From assembly GCA_002682825.1 (NCBI GenBank), contig NOKP01000007.1:496001-560000 (forward strand): 64,000 bases of DNA, read 5' to 3'. This DNA is from Neonectria sp. B-13. Taxonomy: Eukaryota; Ascomycota; Sordariomycetes; Hypocreales; Nectriaceae. The notes under the pieces are model-generated. The model made no database searches and was not told the origin of the DNA. It worked only from the letters and a program-made list of their open reading frames with translations. The position numbers and the translations under genes are program-made. Each line of letters begins with the position of its first letter. Positions within the stretch are counted from its first letter, which is position 1. Of the stretch, positions 46,407 to 57,444 are shown in pieces.

Positions 46407-46939
46407 CCACGCACTGAGCAACGTTCCACCATTTCCCCGCGAAATGACTCGCCAATCGCCGCGCGCGTGATGGTCAGATGCCGGTCCAGCCGCACCACCA
46501 CCACTGACGACGCTGCAGTGTTGGCAGTGATGAACGAGACCGGCGTGGTACACAGTAGCTGTATGGAGATGTATGCGTAGGTTTGTGTACCTGTGAGGTT
46601 ACGGATCAAGCATATGCACGAAGACTGTCTGTCCTCCGCCTTGAGGCAACTCCGCCAGGATTTTATCATGGTGCCGTTCCGCTATCTCGACATCTGAGAT
46701 GAGTCAAGCTAGCTCTGTAACTCCGACAATTTCGGTTCCGAAGTGATAACTTATCGTCAAGAGCTTCTACTATAAAGCAGCTCCCATCTCTGCTCGAGGA
46801 ATTAAATGTGAGACTGAGACAGATCAGGCAGAACACGACATCACCAGTACCATCAACACCACTACTTCTGCTCACACAACCACTTACCCACGAGCATTTA
46901 CTCACAACCACTTACCAACACCTCATAGCAACCGCAATA

Positions 46940-47728
46940 ATGGGCCGCTACGACCTCGAGTACCCCAAAGAGGCCACCAACACGGTGAAGCGCCTCAACG
47001 ACCGCGGCGTCTACGCCCTCGAGTCGATTCACGGCATCGTCAACTCCGCCCAGATCCTCCACGTCTCCTTCAACACTCCCTCACAGCCCTTCCCGGTCAT
47101 CCTGCCCATGATCGGTCAGATGGGCTCCTTCGACCGCCCCAGCGCCGACCTCGGCGACCCCCTCGACCTCTACCTCCACGGCTACGTCTCCTCGCGCATC
47201 ATGAACCTCGGCCGGGCCGGGTCCGAGGGTGACGAGGCCAAGGGTATGCCCGTCTGCGTCGCCGCGTCCCACGTCGACGGCCTTGTCCTAGCCATTTCGT
47301 CGTTCTCCCACAGCTACAACTATCGCTCTGCCGTGCTGTTCGGGCACGCCACGCTCGTCACTGAAGAGGCTGAGAAGATGTATGCCATGGAGCTCATCAC
47401 CGATAGTGTCGTCCCAGACCGCTGGCGCCACACCCGTCTGCCGCCTACCAAGGCCGAGCTCCAGAGCACCGGCATTCTCAGAGTCCGGATCGCCTCCGGT
47501 AGCGCCAAGGTCCGTGCCGGCCAAGCCCACGATGATAAGCACGACATGGAAGATGAGACTGTGCGAGACACCGTCTGGACCGGCGTTCTGCCTATCCACC
47601 AGACCATGAGCGAGCCACTGGCAAGCCCGTATAACCGCGTCGACGTGCCCGGCTATATTTCCGACTTCGCCACGGACTTCAATGGGGACAACAAGCAGCA
47701 GTCACTCGACGCCGCAAAGGACCAGTAG
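46940..47728 (+). CDS. Pyridoxamine 5'-phosphate oxidase-like FMN-binding split-barrel protein
   Basis: A single-exon gene of 262 aa starting MGRYDLEYPKEATNTVKRL. The layout matches the flavin-nucleotide-binding group of the PNPOx-like superfamily: an N-terminal N.V.R...RG.Y segment, strand ILHVSFNTPSQPFPVILPM, DLYLHGYVSSRI, the VCVAASHVDGLVLA strand and FSHSYNYRSAVLFGHA, then VVPDRWRHTRLPPTKAEL and a VRIASGSAKVRAG strand. In bacteria relatives include NimA-type and haem-independent flavin proteins; the substrate of fungal members is unknown. The true start is 46940 because the upstream frame has no ATG before it. It is convergent with the spermidine-synthase-like gene, 150 bp apart. Cytosolic, no signal peptide. 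Confidence 0.85.
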   Translation: MGRYDLEYPKEATNTVKRLNDRGVYALESIHGIVNSAQILHVSFNTPSQPFPVILPMIGQMGSFDRPSADLGDPLDLYLHGYVSSRIMNLGRAGSEGDEAKGMPVCVAASHVDGLVLAISSFSHSYNYRSAVLFGHATLVTEEAEKMYAMELITDSVVPDRWRHTRLPPTKAELQSTGILRVRIASGSAKVRAGQAHDDKHDMEDETVRDTVWTGVLPIHQTMSEPLASPYNRVDVPGYISDFATDFNGDNKQQSLDAAKDQ

Positions 47729-47878
47729 AATAACTTCAAAAGATCGAAAAGGCTGAAAAGGAAGAGTTTTGCTCTGCAGACATTATGCTTCGAGTTGAAT
47801 GGCGGGCCGATAGCCATACTGGCCTTACAACACTATATATACAACCGTTCTTGATTTAAAATAAATTCCGATAAACCT

Positions 47879-49745
47879 TTACCATAGCTCCCAAATCTTG
47901 GCCGGAATGACTGTCCTCATAATCGTCCAATGACCCACTGCACTCTTCTGATGCAACTTGGTCACCTTGGCAGTGTTGTTCTTTGCGAGGATGCTCTTGT
48001 CATCACCCTCGAGCCACACAGACTCGGGGATTTCGTGACGCGGCTCCAGGAATACGTGCCGCGCACGGCTCTCATGGTAATCGCCCCGAACCGGTTGACG
48101 GAAGGTGAGATCGCCGGGCGTCTTCTGGCAGAAGACTACCATGTTGATGAAGTCACTTCCCCACGCCTCGACGACGGTCTCAACCAGGGGAGCCTCGCGG
48201 AAGACGCGGCATGAGGGGAAGACGTGCGTGATGGTTCGAATGATCATCTTGGGGGTGGCGGCACTAAAGTCACCAGCATAGTTCTAGGACAGAGTCAGCG
48301 TCGAAGATCACTGGGGCATATCATCTAGGGTAAGTCGACTTACAATGGCAATGACACCATCGTCCTTGAGTATGGTATTCAGGCCCTGGAAGAACTCTAG
48401 GGTGAACAGATCGGCCGGCTCCGCACCGCCCGTGAAAACATCGTGGACGATGTAGTCAAACTTAGTGGTCGATTCATTGGCCAAATTGGCCGTGTAGCTG
48501 ATGGCATCCGCAATCACAGGCGGGTTGTTTTCCCTAAGGTCAAAATACTTGGCAGCAAACTCGTGAACCACCGGGTCAATCTCAACAACTGTCGTGTTGA
48601 TGCCATGGGTGACGAAGGAAGATGGCGTAGTTCCGATACCAAGACCGCTGGATCATTGATGTTAGCATACCTATTTCTGTCGGCGCTGTGTGGACCACTT
48701 ACACGACGAGGGCGCTCGCCTCACTGTCGAGAACTGGAACCTCTCGCTTGACAAGACGAACAGCCTCAAGCATGACGAAGACGCCGTAAATGGGCTCAGA
48801 GATGATTGGTCCCTTATAGCGTACCCACTCGCCTCCCAGAAGACTGTGGTCACATCGCAGAACTCGAACCCCCTTGTCAAGGTCCTCCAAGACGGAGACA
48901 TAGCCTGTCAGCGACTCGCGGCGGTCCAAAATGGTCCAGTTCTCCGCCCTCAACGTGTTGTTGAGCAAATCCGTGGCCATGGGCGTCATGGCATGGGTGT
49001 TGAGCATAGCCGTGTGCAGCAGGGCAGGGATCGCCAGCAGGAGAAACTTGGACGGGGCGAGGACGGTGTATACCGCCGCCAGCAGCATTTGCACCCCGAC
49101 GCGAGTCAGAACAAACGTCTGGCCTACAACGGCCTGAAGCTGCGAACCGACGACCCGCTCGGCCAACCTGAAGAAGCCCCAGGAGCCGATGCCCGGGGCC
49201 GCGTCGGCCACAAACTGCGGCAGCGCGCTCAGGTCGGCGCGCTCGAGATGATTAGCCACGACGGCCGCGGACACGACGGCCAGCGGGAAAAGCGTCAAGC
49301 CCTCGATGGTCAAGGGACCCCACCAGGGGCCAAGCTTCTCGCTGTACTGGCCGAGGAAGAACTGCACGACGGGGAAGTGCAGGGCCAACAGCGGCAGAAG
49401 CAGCTCCGAGGAGAAGGGCAGCGCGCGGCTGAGGATTAGGTTGCCGGCCCAGCCGACAAAGCAGCCGGCCATGAGGATGGGCGCGTGCGGGATGCCGGCG
49501 GGGATGGAGCCGAAGACGGGCGAGAGAGCGAGCTGGGAGGCATTGGAGGCGGCGCCGAGGAGAACCAGCACGAGGGCCGTCTTGGCGAAGAGGGACGCTT
49601 GTCCCAGAGTGCTCTTGCTCCAGCTGTCTTCCTTCGCCTTGGCCGCGAGGTTCTTCAGCTCCTTTTCGAATCGCTGAGGCGTCTGGCCGTCGGGCGCACC
49701 AGTCGCCTTGGGCGATGCCGCCGCGGTCTTCTTCTTGGACGCCAT
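47879..49745 (-). CDS. Polytopic membrane protein with spermidine/spermine-synthase-like domain
   Basis: Exons 48703-49745, 48344-48647 and 47879-48283 on the minus strand encode 583 aa (introns 55 and 60 nt). A basic, Ala/Lys-rich N-terminus (MASKKKTAAASPKA) leads into about six to eight hydrophobic helices between residues 50 and 260. The C-terminal 280 residues have the Rossmann core of aminopropyltransferases and methyltransferases: GLGIG at 349-353, then VVEIDPVV, a conserved-type FDYIVHDVFTGG loop with the Asp where the synthase carries its catalytic acid, and the LKDDGVIAINYAG strand. Soluble spermidine synthases lack membrane helices, so this is a distinct fused group; the reaction is unproven and the substrate could be a polyamine or another amine. 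The N-glycosylation-type sequon NNT lies within the membrane-distal part. Confidence 0.82.
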
Positions 49746-51929
49746 GGTTAGTTAATGGTGGATGCCAGCCGAGAAGAGAAACGCGGATTCCAAAGTATGT
49801 ACAAGAGGCAAAGAAGAAACGATGCAAGAACAAGAAAGCAATAAGGGGTGAAAGATGGCGGATTCGAAATAGCAACTGAACGACGACTTCAAACGGCCCG
49901 CACCTGAAGCTCCGTTGATTTCGTCCGTGTTTCAGCGTGGTGGACGTGACATTGCTCCGAAGGCATACGTGGAGCTAACGCCTCGCAGTTCGACCCCAAA
50001 GGATACCATCTCGTGGCTGGTGCTGTGGCTCATGCTGTCAGAAACCCGGCGCAGGGACCTGAAAACGCCCCGACCGCAACGGAACGTTTAACGGTGACCT
50101 TATTTTTTGCACCAATGACGGAGCTACGCACTCACTATCCTGGCAAAACCTGGGCTTCAATATCGGCTGACGGCTGGTCAACTTCCGCAATTCTTCCTGG
50201 ACACTGCATCTGGCTAAACACTAAACAAGGGTCCGTAGCCTCCTGCGAGTTAAATTGTGACTCTATCTGAACGACTCTGTACTAGAGACCCAGAGACCAA
50301 GTGGACAGGCCTTCTGTCCCTGATCTAGTCAGTGAGTATCCTCCGTAATCACGACGCAATCCATGCGTGGACATCCACAAACGCGATGCTCCCGGCCAGC
50401 CCTACCACGTAGAAAGAATATGCTCACTCATTGTTCAGGCCACACACCTCCACCTCCAAGCCCCCCTTTCCACAGAGGCCACATCTCATCTCTGATCCAA
50501 CCAGTATTCAAGCCCACGATCCTCACGTGGCCCTCACACCCCTCACGTCCCGTCCCTCCACACCCGAACTTAACCCACGAACCACACTCCCACAGCCCAC
50601 TCCGGTCACACCATCCTACGATCTTGTGACACCCGTCTCCCGAAAGAGGCTTCATTTGTATTTGTGTAACACCTTCACCTACCGATTGTATTCAACGCGC
50701 TAGGTATTGCCCCCTCCCTCTATTGGCAATTTTGTTCCAGAACCGGAATCGCTACCGGTCCGGCGTAGGCTTCCGTTGGGAGAGGTTGGCATAGAGAGAT
50801 GCCGAGTACCGTTGGCATTTCCGAGAATTACCTGCGATTTCTAAGACGATGGTTTACAGGCCTATTGGGATGTCGAGGTGTTGGCCGAGGTCATTGGGTA
50901 GCATGTACGATCATGAACCCCGATAATCCGGACCGGCTGCTACGCGCTCAAACTGGTGATTTGTAGATACTCATATCAATATGTACACCTTAAAATAGCT
51001 GGCTGGCGCATTACATAGAGCTGCATTGCTTTTACTGAGGTTGTCACTTTCTTACCCAATTCACCAACAGCTCAACTAACAAGCAACGTGGATATTCCTG
51101 GTTGAAAACTCGACAAAGACAAACTTTGCTGACTTACGTCCTCAGGGACTACTTATCTTTGTACATTCTCCTGCTCACATACTCCGCCTAAAATAGAGAC
51201 GGCGAATAAAATCCGAAACTAGTCGATTAGTGGGGCCGTACCGGAGGATTCGGCTCCGAGGCGGGGTTTGGGCGTGCGGGGGCGAGGGAGGGGTGGAGTT
51301 GACGTCCGCCGGTGGTTCTTCGATGCACCAACGTTTTGTAGGCGTATTTGTAAATGAAAGACTTTAAGAGGGAATGATGACTCGGTTTTTTTTTAAAAGA
51401 CATTTCAACTCGGAGCATGAGGTAAAAAAACTTAATTGCTCTGCGTATGGCAACCTGAAGCGTCATAAGACGTTGCTAATATCATGGTAGTGATACCATC
51501 TTCGTTTATTCGACATGGTCTCATAACAATCTAAGCATCATAATTCGATCCTTCATAGTCGAAATCCTTCCATCCCAGATCATATCCCGTTCCTAGCCAG
51601 TCCGTCCCCTCCAGTTGAAAACTCGAAATGCCTCGGGGCCCTCCCCCAGGGGGGCGCAGCCGAGAAGGTATCAATCATCTTCAAAAACCCCTCGAAACCA
51701 GTACACACAAAGACGAGTCCAAAAAGATGACAAACAAACATGTCCAAACAACTCCTCTGCCGTGCCATAACGCAATGCAGCAACAACGACAGAAACGCCT
51801 TGAATAATGCATGCCGTAGCCAAATCTTTTGAATCCCAAAACACCCCAAATCTCGGGGTACGGCCGCCATAACCACTCCCATGGCATTGCCTTGCCGCCC
51901 CTTGCTACTGCTCCTATTCGCCGCCCTCA
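49746..51929. other. 2.2-kb gene-free region
   Basis: Promoter side of the spermidine-synthase-like gene on the left and 3' flank of the Zn2Cys6 gene on the right. C-rich simple sequence (CCACCTCC and CACACCC runs) at about 50430-50640 is non-coding by composition. About 50940-51560 is A/T-rich. No gene recognised. Confidence 0.5.
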
Positions 51930-54490
51930 TCACATTTGTAAGGGCTCATCTTCCATATCATCATCACTGCTGTCAAATTCTTCCCCACTGTGCGGAGTAT
52001 GCATCTCGCTGACGTCGGCGCTGGCGAGGTTGCTCAAGCTGTCAAGAATTCCACCACCATTAAAAGTCGGCGGCGCCGAGGCAGACAGGTCCGCAAGGCT
52101 CCCGTTTCGGCTCATGGATGGCTTTTCAGGGAGCTGCTTGAGTAAGCCCGTCGAGATGTCGAGCATTGTCATGGCGAACTCTGTCAGGCCCGTACCCTCA
52201 CCGGGCTTTGAGCTCACCGACAGGGTCCAACGGTACTCTCCGAGGCGTCGCCTGTACCAATCGGCCTCCTCTCGTCCCGGTGACGTAGCCCAGAGCAGGG
52301 AGCCAAACGTGCCAATGAGAGCAAAGTTGGTCTTGGACGCAAAATACCAGAACGAACGGAGATGGTTGGGAGTAAGGCGGTTGACAAAGTCCATGGCGGA
52401 AATGAGGCGAGCCTTTGCAGCGCTGCGACAAATATGTTGCACATAAGGATCAACCGCCGAAGCTGCTGAGGCCAGAGACCTGATAATGCGCCGGTGTAGT
52501 GTGATTTCCGCCGCGAAATAGGCTAGATGGAGGTATCCAATGCTGGAAAGTCTCATGGATGTAGGGTTGCTGGACGAGTACGACGAATCCAGCCGGATCA
52601 ATTGAGGTAGACCTCCATACCATTCCTTCAGCTTAAGCTGGATAGGCTTCGCTAACGACAGCACAAGCTGTGTGCCCTGAGGACCCGCGTTTGTAACCGT
52701 CTGCATTGCCTGCAGCGTGTAGAATGTGTCGAGAATTTCGGACAAAATATCGGAGAGCTGCACGACTCGCGTAAACAGCAACCGGCCTCTCTCAATGTCT
52801 AGCTTCTCGTCGGGATCGTTCTCGTCCCACTCAACGTCAGGGAAGTCGTTGGATGTGAGGGCTTGGACTCCCCAGTTCGACGAGAAGATGTGCGACGGCC
52901 GGCCATGTACAAGGGCACCCCATTTGTCCTGCATGTAAAGGGCCCATGCTAGGCGCTTCCTCAGACCCTTTTCCCACGGTGGGATCTTCCATCCTGAACA
53001 GTCCAGATGTAATCCCAGCTCGTGCCCCAGGGCTACGAGTTGGGCCGTCGGGGCCCACTGATCACCCTCGGGCCGCTGCGACAACAACAGGCCGGCTTGG
53101 ATAGTGGACAGCTTCGGTCGGAAGCAGGCATCCTCCAGGGTGGTGCGTACGATGCTTTCGAGTTCTCTGACGTTGGGGCGGGGTAGGCGAGCGAGCTCCT
53201 CGCTTTGGTCCCACCAATTGATGGCAAGTATATAGACGGCGGCTAGGAGGGGCGGTGAGAATTCTCGGTAGGAGCGCTCGTATTTTTCTAGGAAGACGTG
53301 CTTCTGGATGATGGGGAAGCCGGGGTGGATGACGCGGAAGTAGATGTCGATGAGCTTTCGGCCGTGAGGTCCCACGACGGACTCGACGTGGTCGACATCC
53401 TGCGTCACATGCTCGTGCCCGGGGGTGCTGTGGTCGGGCAGCATCAAGAAGGTGTCGTGATCGCTGACCTTGCGGAGGGTGCCCCGGGAGAGGAGGCTCT
53501 CGTCGTGCGGGTCGAAGGGGGAGAGGTTGATGAGGGAAGGCTCGAAGTCGGTGGTGGGACCGATATACTGGCTGAAACGGTCGTCCTGAAGTCCCAGCGT
53601 CCGCTTGAGCATGGTCGGGCCACCAACATTGGCCATCTCCTCCAGGAAGGAACTGCTAGCGGCGGTGCTGGAAAGACTAGAGTTGTGGTTTCGTCGCCTG
53701 GATGCGAGACCCGGGGAGCTGGAGGAGACCAATCATATGTCAGACGGGAGGCTTGGAGGCAAGGGGACATGCATGGCAGGGTCTGGGAGGAGGGCGGAGA
53801 TTTTCAGGTGCAGTGTGTAGTGGGATTGGGAGAGGGAAGCGCGTGCGGGAGAGACAGAAGCGCGGGAGAAGAGGCGGAGGCGCGGGCACGGGCAGAAGTT
53901 CAGGAGAGGTGTGGGCGGGGAGGCGCAAGAGGTCGGCAGGTAGTAGGACGAGTAGTATTAAGCCAGCAAGCAAGCATTAAGCAATCGTTGATCACTGCTG
54001 ACCCGCGTGGGGAAGTCAAGTCTCGGCGGCATGGCGGGCATGGCTGGGCATGGGGATGGGGATGGAATGGGATGGGATGGAGATTGCGATAGGGAACCGG
54101 ACGGGATGGGGTGGATGGATGGACTGACCTTCTCTTGCCGATAACGTCGTCCGAGGCCGCATCGCCATGAAGTTTCCTCTTGCGGGACGGCGGGCTGCAG
54201 GCCAGGGAGCACTCGGAGCCAGTGACTTGGCACGGCACGCAGCCATCCTCGTCGTCACTCATGATGCAGTTGGCACGCGAGTACCGGCAGGCGAGACAGG
54301 GCGGGATGGGGGAGCCGTTGCCATTGAAGGAGACGGGCTCGGTCGAGGCTGAGTTGGTGGCTGGCAAGCTTCCTTGGGTCATCTCGAGCCTATGGAAGCT
54401 GTCCTGGCGATAAGCCGCGGGCTCTAGCCGGGGCGGCTTGGGTGCAATGGCGATGGGTGCCGTCCTCTGCACGGATGAGGCCGTGGACAT
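51930..54490 (-). CDS. Zn2Cys6 transcription factor, TamA/DAL81-like
   Basis: Two exons on the minus strand, 54129-54490 and 51930-53718, separated by a 410-nt intron with a TCTGACA branch site, give 716 aa. A Zn2Cys6 cluster lies at residues 65-94: Cys65, 68, 75, 84, 87 and 94, with spacing 2-6-8-2-6; its loop is acidic (SDDEDG) and a further Cys98 follows. A basic stretch PSRKRKL (101-107) can act as nuclear signal. The fungal-specific TF domain spans about 190-560, with RKLIDIYFRVIHPGFPI, SPPLLAAVYILAINWW, RPKLSTIQAGLLLSQRPEGD and GLRKRLAWALYMQDKWGALV. The last pattern and the N-terminal IGPTTDFEP..L segment resemble TamA/DAL81, a co-activator of nitrogen-catabolic genes; that identity is from memory of the family, so moderate. 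The start at 54490 is the first ATG of the frame. Confidence 0.85.
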
Positions 54491-56261
54491 GATGGCGGGG
54501 GGTGATGTGGGCGGGATGATGCAGCAGACAGGGCGGGAATCCAATGCCAGGGCAGCGGCGCGGGTTTGAGTGGAGGGTTGTGTATGTGTGTGTGGACTTG
54601 GTCAAGCAGTCAAAGCAGTCAAGCAGTTTCAAGCGTTGGAGTTTGTGCGCGTTGTTCGTTCAGAGCCTTTCAGGGGCGGGCGCGGGGAGGCTGAGGACGC
54701 CCGTTGCCCAAGGATGAACGGGCGCGGAGATGCTTGAGCCGCAAGCAACGGGCCTCCCCGTGAGCTTGCGCGTGCGGCGGACAGGTAGGTCGGTAGTATG
54801 GGCTGGTTGGTAGTTGGGATGTGTTGGCCGGCGATAGACTCTGGGTTCGTGATAGCGATGACTGACAGGCCCCACGGGGGCGGCGACAGTGACGCAATGT
54901 GCCTGGAGCTACGGCCAGTGAGCAGCGAGTGGCCGGTTGACGATAGCTAATACAGCTACGTTATGCAAACGGTTGATGGGACCGGACAATCGCAGAGATC
55001 AAAGCTGTGTCTGTGCCTTGTGCCTCGTGGCTGGCACGAGATAACAAATCTGGGGAAGCGGAGAGGGATGAGACGGGACGGGGGGGGATGCTGGATGCTG
55101 GATGCGAAGGAGGGAGAAAAAAAAAGATAAGAGAAGAGCGCGTAGGCAAGTTCCAGGTAAGTAAGTGTAAGTGGTAAGTGGTTGTTGTGCGTTTGTGGGT
55201 GAGTGTGTGAGTGCGAGATGGTGGGCGGCCACGGGTGGGATCCGAGCGGCCGGGATGCTAAGGTAGGGAAGCTTTGATGGCGGGCGCAGATGGGCGCCGA
55301 TGGAGACGGTCGTCAGACGGGAGACCGGGGGGGTTAGCTGATAAGGCGGGCAAGCGGGGAGCCACTAAGACGGGGATAGTGTTGTCGCTGTCAGTCAAAC
55401 GGAAAAAAAAGGTATTTGTACTGGCTTTCGCAGCACGTATGTAATCCGTACGTTCAGAGAAAGCTTGTGAGATAGCTAGGTGCCGAGGAGGGCGACGCTG
55501 CCGCAGCCTTGTGTTGCAGTGCGACGTAATGGCACAACAGATGGCTGAGCAGATGGCAACCACGCGCCGCGACCTGAGATGCGAGGCGGGATGCCGGCGA
55601 TAAAGGGACGCAGCCGGAGTGGGTGAACGGTGGCTCGGTGCGCCCGCTGCTTGGGATGTGCTGCGTTTCGTCCTGCTTCTGCTTGCTCTGTTTCGCTGCG
55701 TGCTGCTCCCGGTCCGTCTCTACGTACAGTACTGTAGAGGGGAGGGGGGGTGTACCGTGTACCGTGTACGGCACAGTGTCTTATGAGAGAGGGGCGCCCA
55801 AAAAAGGATGGAGTCTGTGGCCTGGGGTCTTGAGGGATCCTGGGGGAACTGGGGTGAGATTTGGGATTGGGTTGATGCAGTGCAGTGCAGCTTTGGTTCT
55901 CCTGCCTGGTCTTGATTTGATAGGCAAGGCAAGGCAAGATAAGCTGTCTCCGGTACGTATACGTAGCACGGATTGCGAGAGACTGTGAGAAGACTTTCTC
56001 CAGGCCCTTGTGCCCTGGGGGAGGGGCGGCGAGAGAGAGGAGGGGTGAATATCGATAAGAGGTGCGAGACGAGATCTTGCTCTCAGGTAACGATGGAGAC
56101 AAGGACTAGATAAGCTAGACCTATCGGCGTCATTGGAAAACGGGTGTTGGGCTAAAATCTCTCTAGATCGCCCGCACGTGTGCCACGATGTCGCTGACTT
56201 GCCGGCGTGTAAGCAGGGCGAACAAAGCCGTATGCGTCCCGAGAAAGGATCAGGCCGCTGG

Positions 56262-56360
56262 AATAACGGCAGAGAAAGGTGGAGAGATGGAGGAGGGGAA
56301 AGAAGAAGAAGAAGAGAAAGAAGAGAGAGAAAGAAGAGAAAAGGCAAAAAAGGCCGAGTC
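56262..56360 (+). repeat. Polypurine (GA/GAA) tract
   Basis: Nearly 100 bases of almost pure purine on the plus strand, with irregular GAAGAAGA and GAGAGAAA units. Mirror-symmetric purine runs like this can form triplex DNA; that is inference. Confidence 0.7.
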
Positions 56361-56616
56361 AAGGGAAACGAAGACGTAAAAGAAAAGGCGACAGATCCCC
56401 AAAGGACTCCCTCAAAACGTCTGGACCCAAAAGTGAATGGATCGGGGAACGAGGAAATGACAGACATGTGAGTAGGGGTACTTGGGCTCCCACACATTAT
56501 CCGGCCAGCGCCGAGGTACCCCAGAGCCCAGAGCCCATCTCCAAGTGAGCCCAGGGCGCACAGCCCACACCCCAAACGGAGCAGGGCCCAATGGGGGCAG
56601 GATTGGGGTGTGGACG

Positions 56617-56657
56617 GAAATGGGAATGGGAATGGGAACGGGAACGGGAACGGGGAA
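56617..56657 (+). repeat. (GGGAAY)n microsatellite
   Basis: Six tandem hexanucleotide units, three GGGAAT-type followed by three GGGAAC-type. Translated, it gives the Gly-Met/Gly-Thr and Phe-Pro runs that make spurious long ORFs here. Confidence 0.85.
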
Positions 56658-57420
56658 CTACGTACTCTTGCTATTCCTTTCCCTTTCCTTGCCCAAGCAT
56701 GGGAAACAAGGCGAAGAGTCATGGACATGGGACGGGACAGCCGCCCCGGGGGCTTGGGCTTTTGGATTTTGGATTTTGTCCAGTCATGGCCGATGAATGC
56801 TTTCCGTGTCTCTCTCACCGCACGGCGGCGCTGCCTGTCTTGCAAGCCAACCCCGGGTCTGGGGCTTCTGGGGGGATTGCTTATTGGGGGCATTGTAGCG
56901 TCACCTATCGAGGCTTCCCATTTCCCCTACAATCTTTCCCTTGCTTCCCAAGCCCTTGGCGGTGCGCGGAGCCAACCGTCGAGAAGACGAAGATGGCGCG
57001 TTAAGGAGCTTGTGGGTTTCTGCCATGGCCGCCGTCATCGTAAAGAAAGGCCGAGAGCAAGTAAAAAGACCCCGCCACATGGCAAAAAGGGGAGCCCGGC
57101 GGCATGCGCAGGCAACCAGAAACCATATCGTGTTAGTGCAGTCGACGCTGGACAAGCCGAACTCGGGGTTTGATAGATACTCCCAGGGAACCCCTTCCCC
57201 CAGCCTCGCAAGCAAGAGGGCCCCGGCTCCTCGCTCAATCTCCGAGAATAAAAACAGCCGGTGTGGTTTCCGGGGGAAGGCAGCGTGGAAGAAGAGGGGA
57301 GGGGGGCCCTCGTCAGCCATCTGTCCACCCATCATGATCCGTCAACCACACAGATGGGAGAATATGGGGATGGATCCCGGCATGGGACGAGGCCCGCGTA
57401 AAGGGCAGAGGGCAACCTTC

Positions 57421-57444
57421 GCGGGCGGCGGCGGCGGCGGCGGC
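57421..57444 (+). repeat. (GGC)n trinucleotide repeat
   Basis: About seven GGC units in non-coding DNA of the gene-free region. Confidence 0.8.

Noticed and set aside
46808..46939. N-terminal extension of the PNPOx-like protein
   Set aside because: The extension would need a GTG start; the first in-frame ATG is 46940 and the family begins there.
55781..56893. Minus-strand ORF of 370 codons
   Set aside because: Driven by simple repeats (Phe-Pro and Leu/Ser runs from the GGGAAY microsatellite and polypurine tract); no folded domain and overlapping ORFs on both strands.
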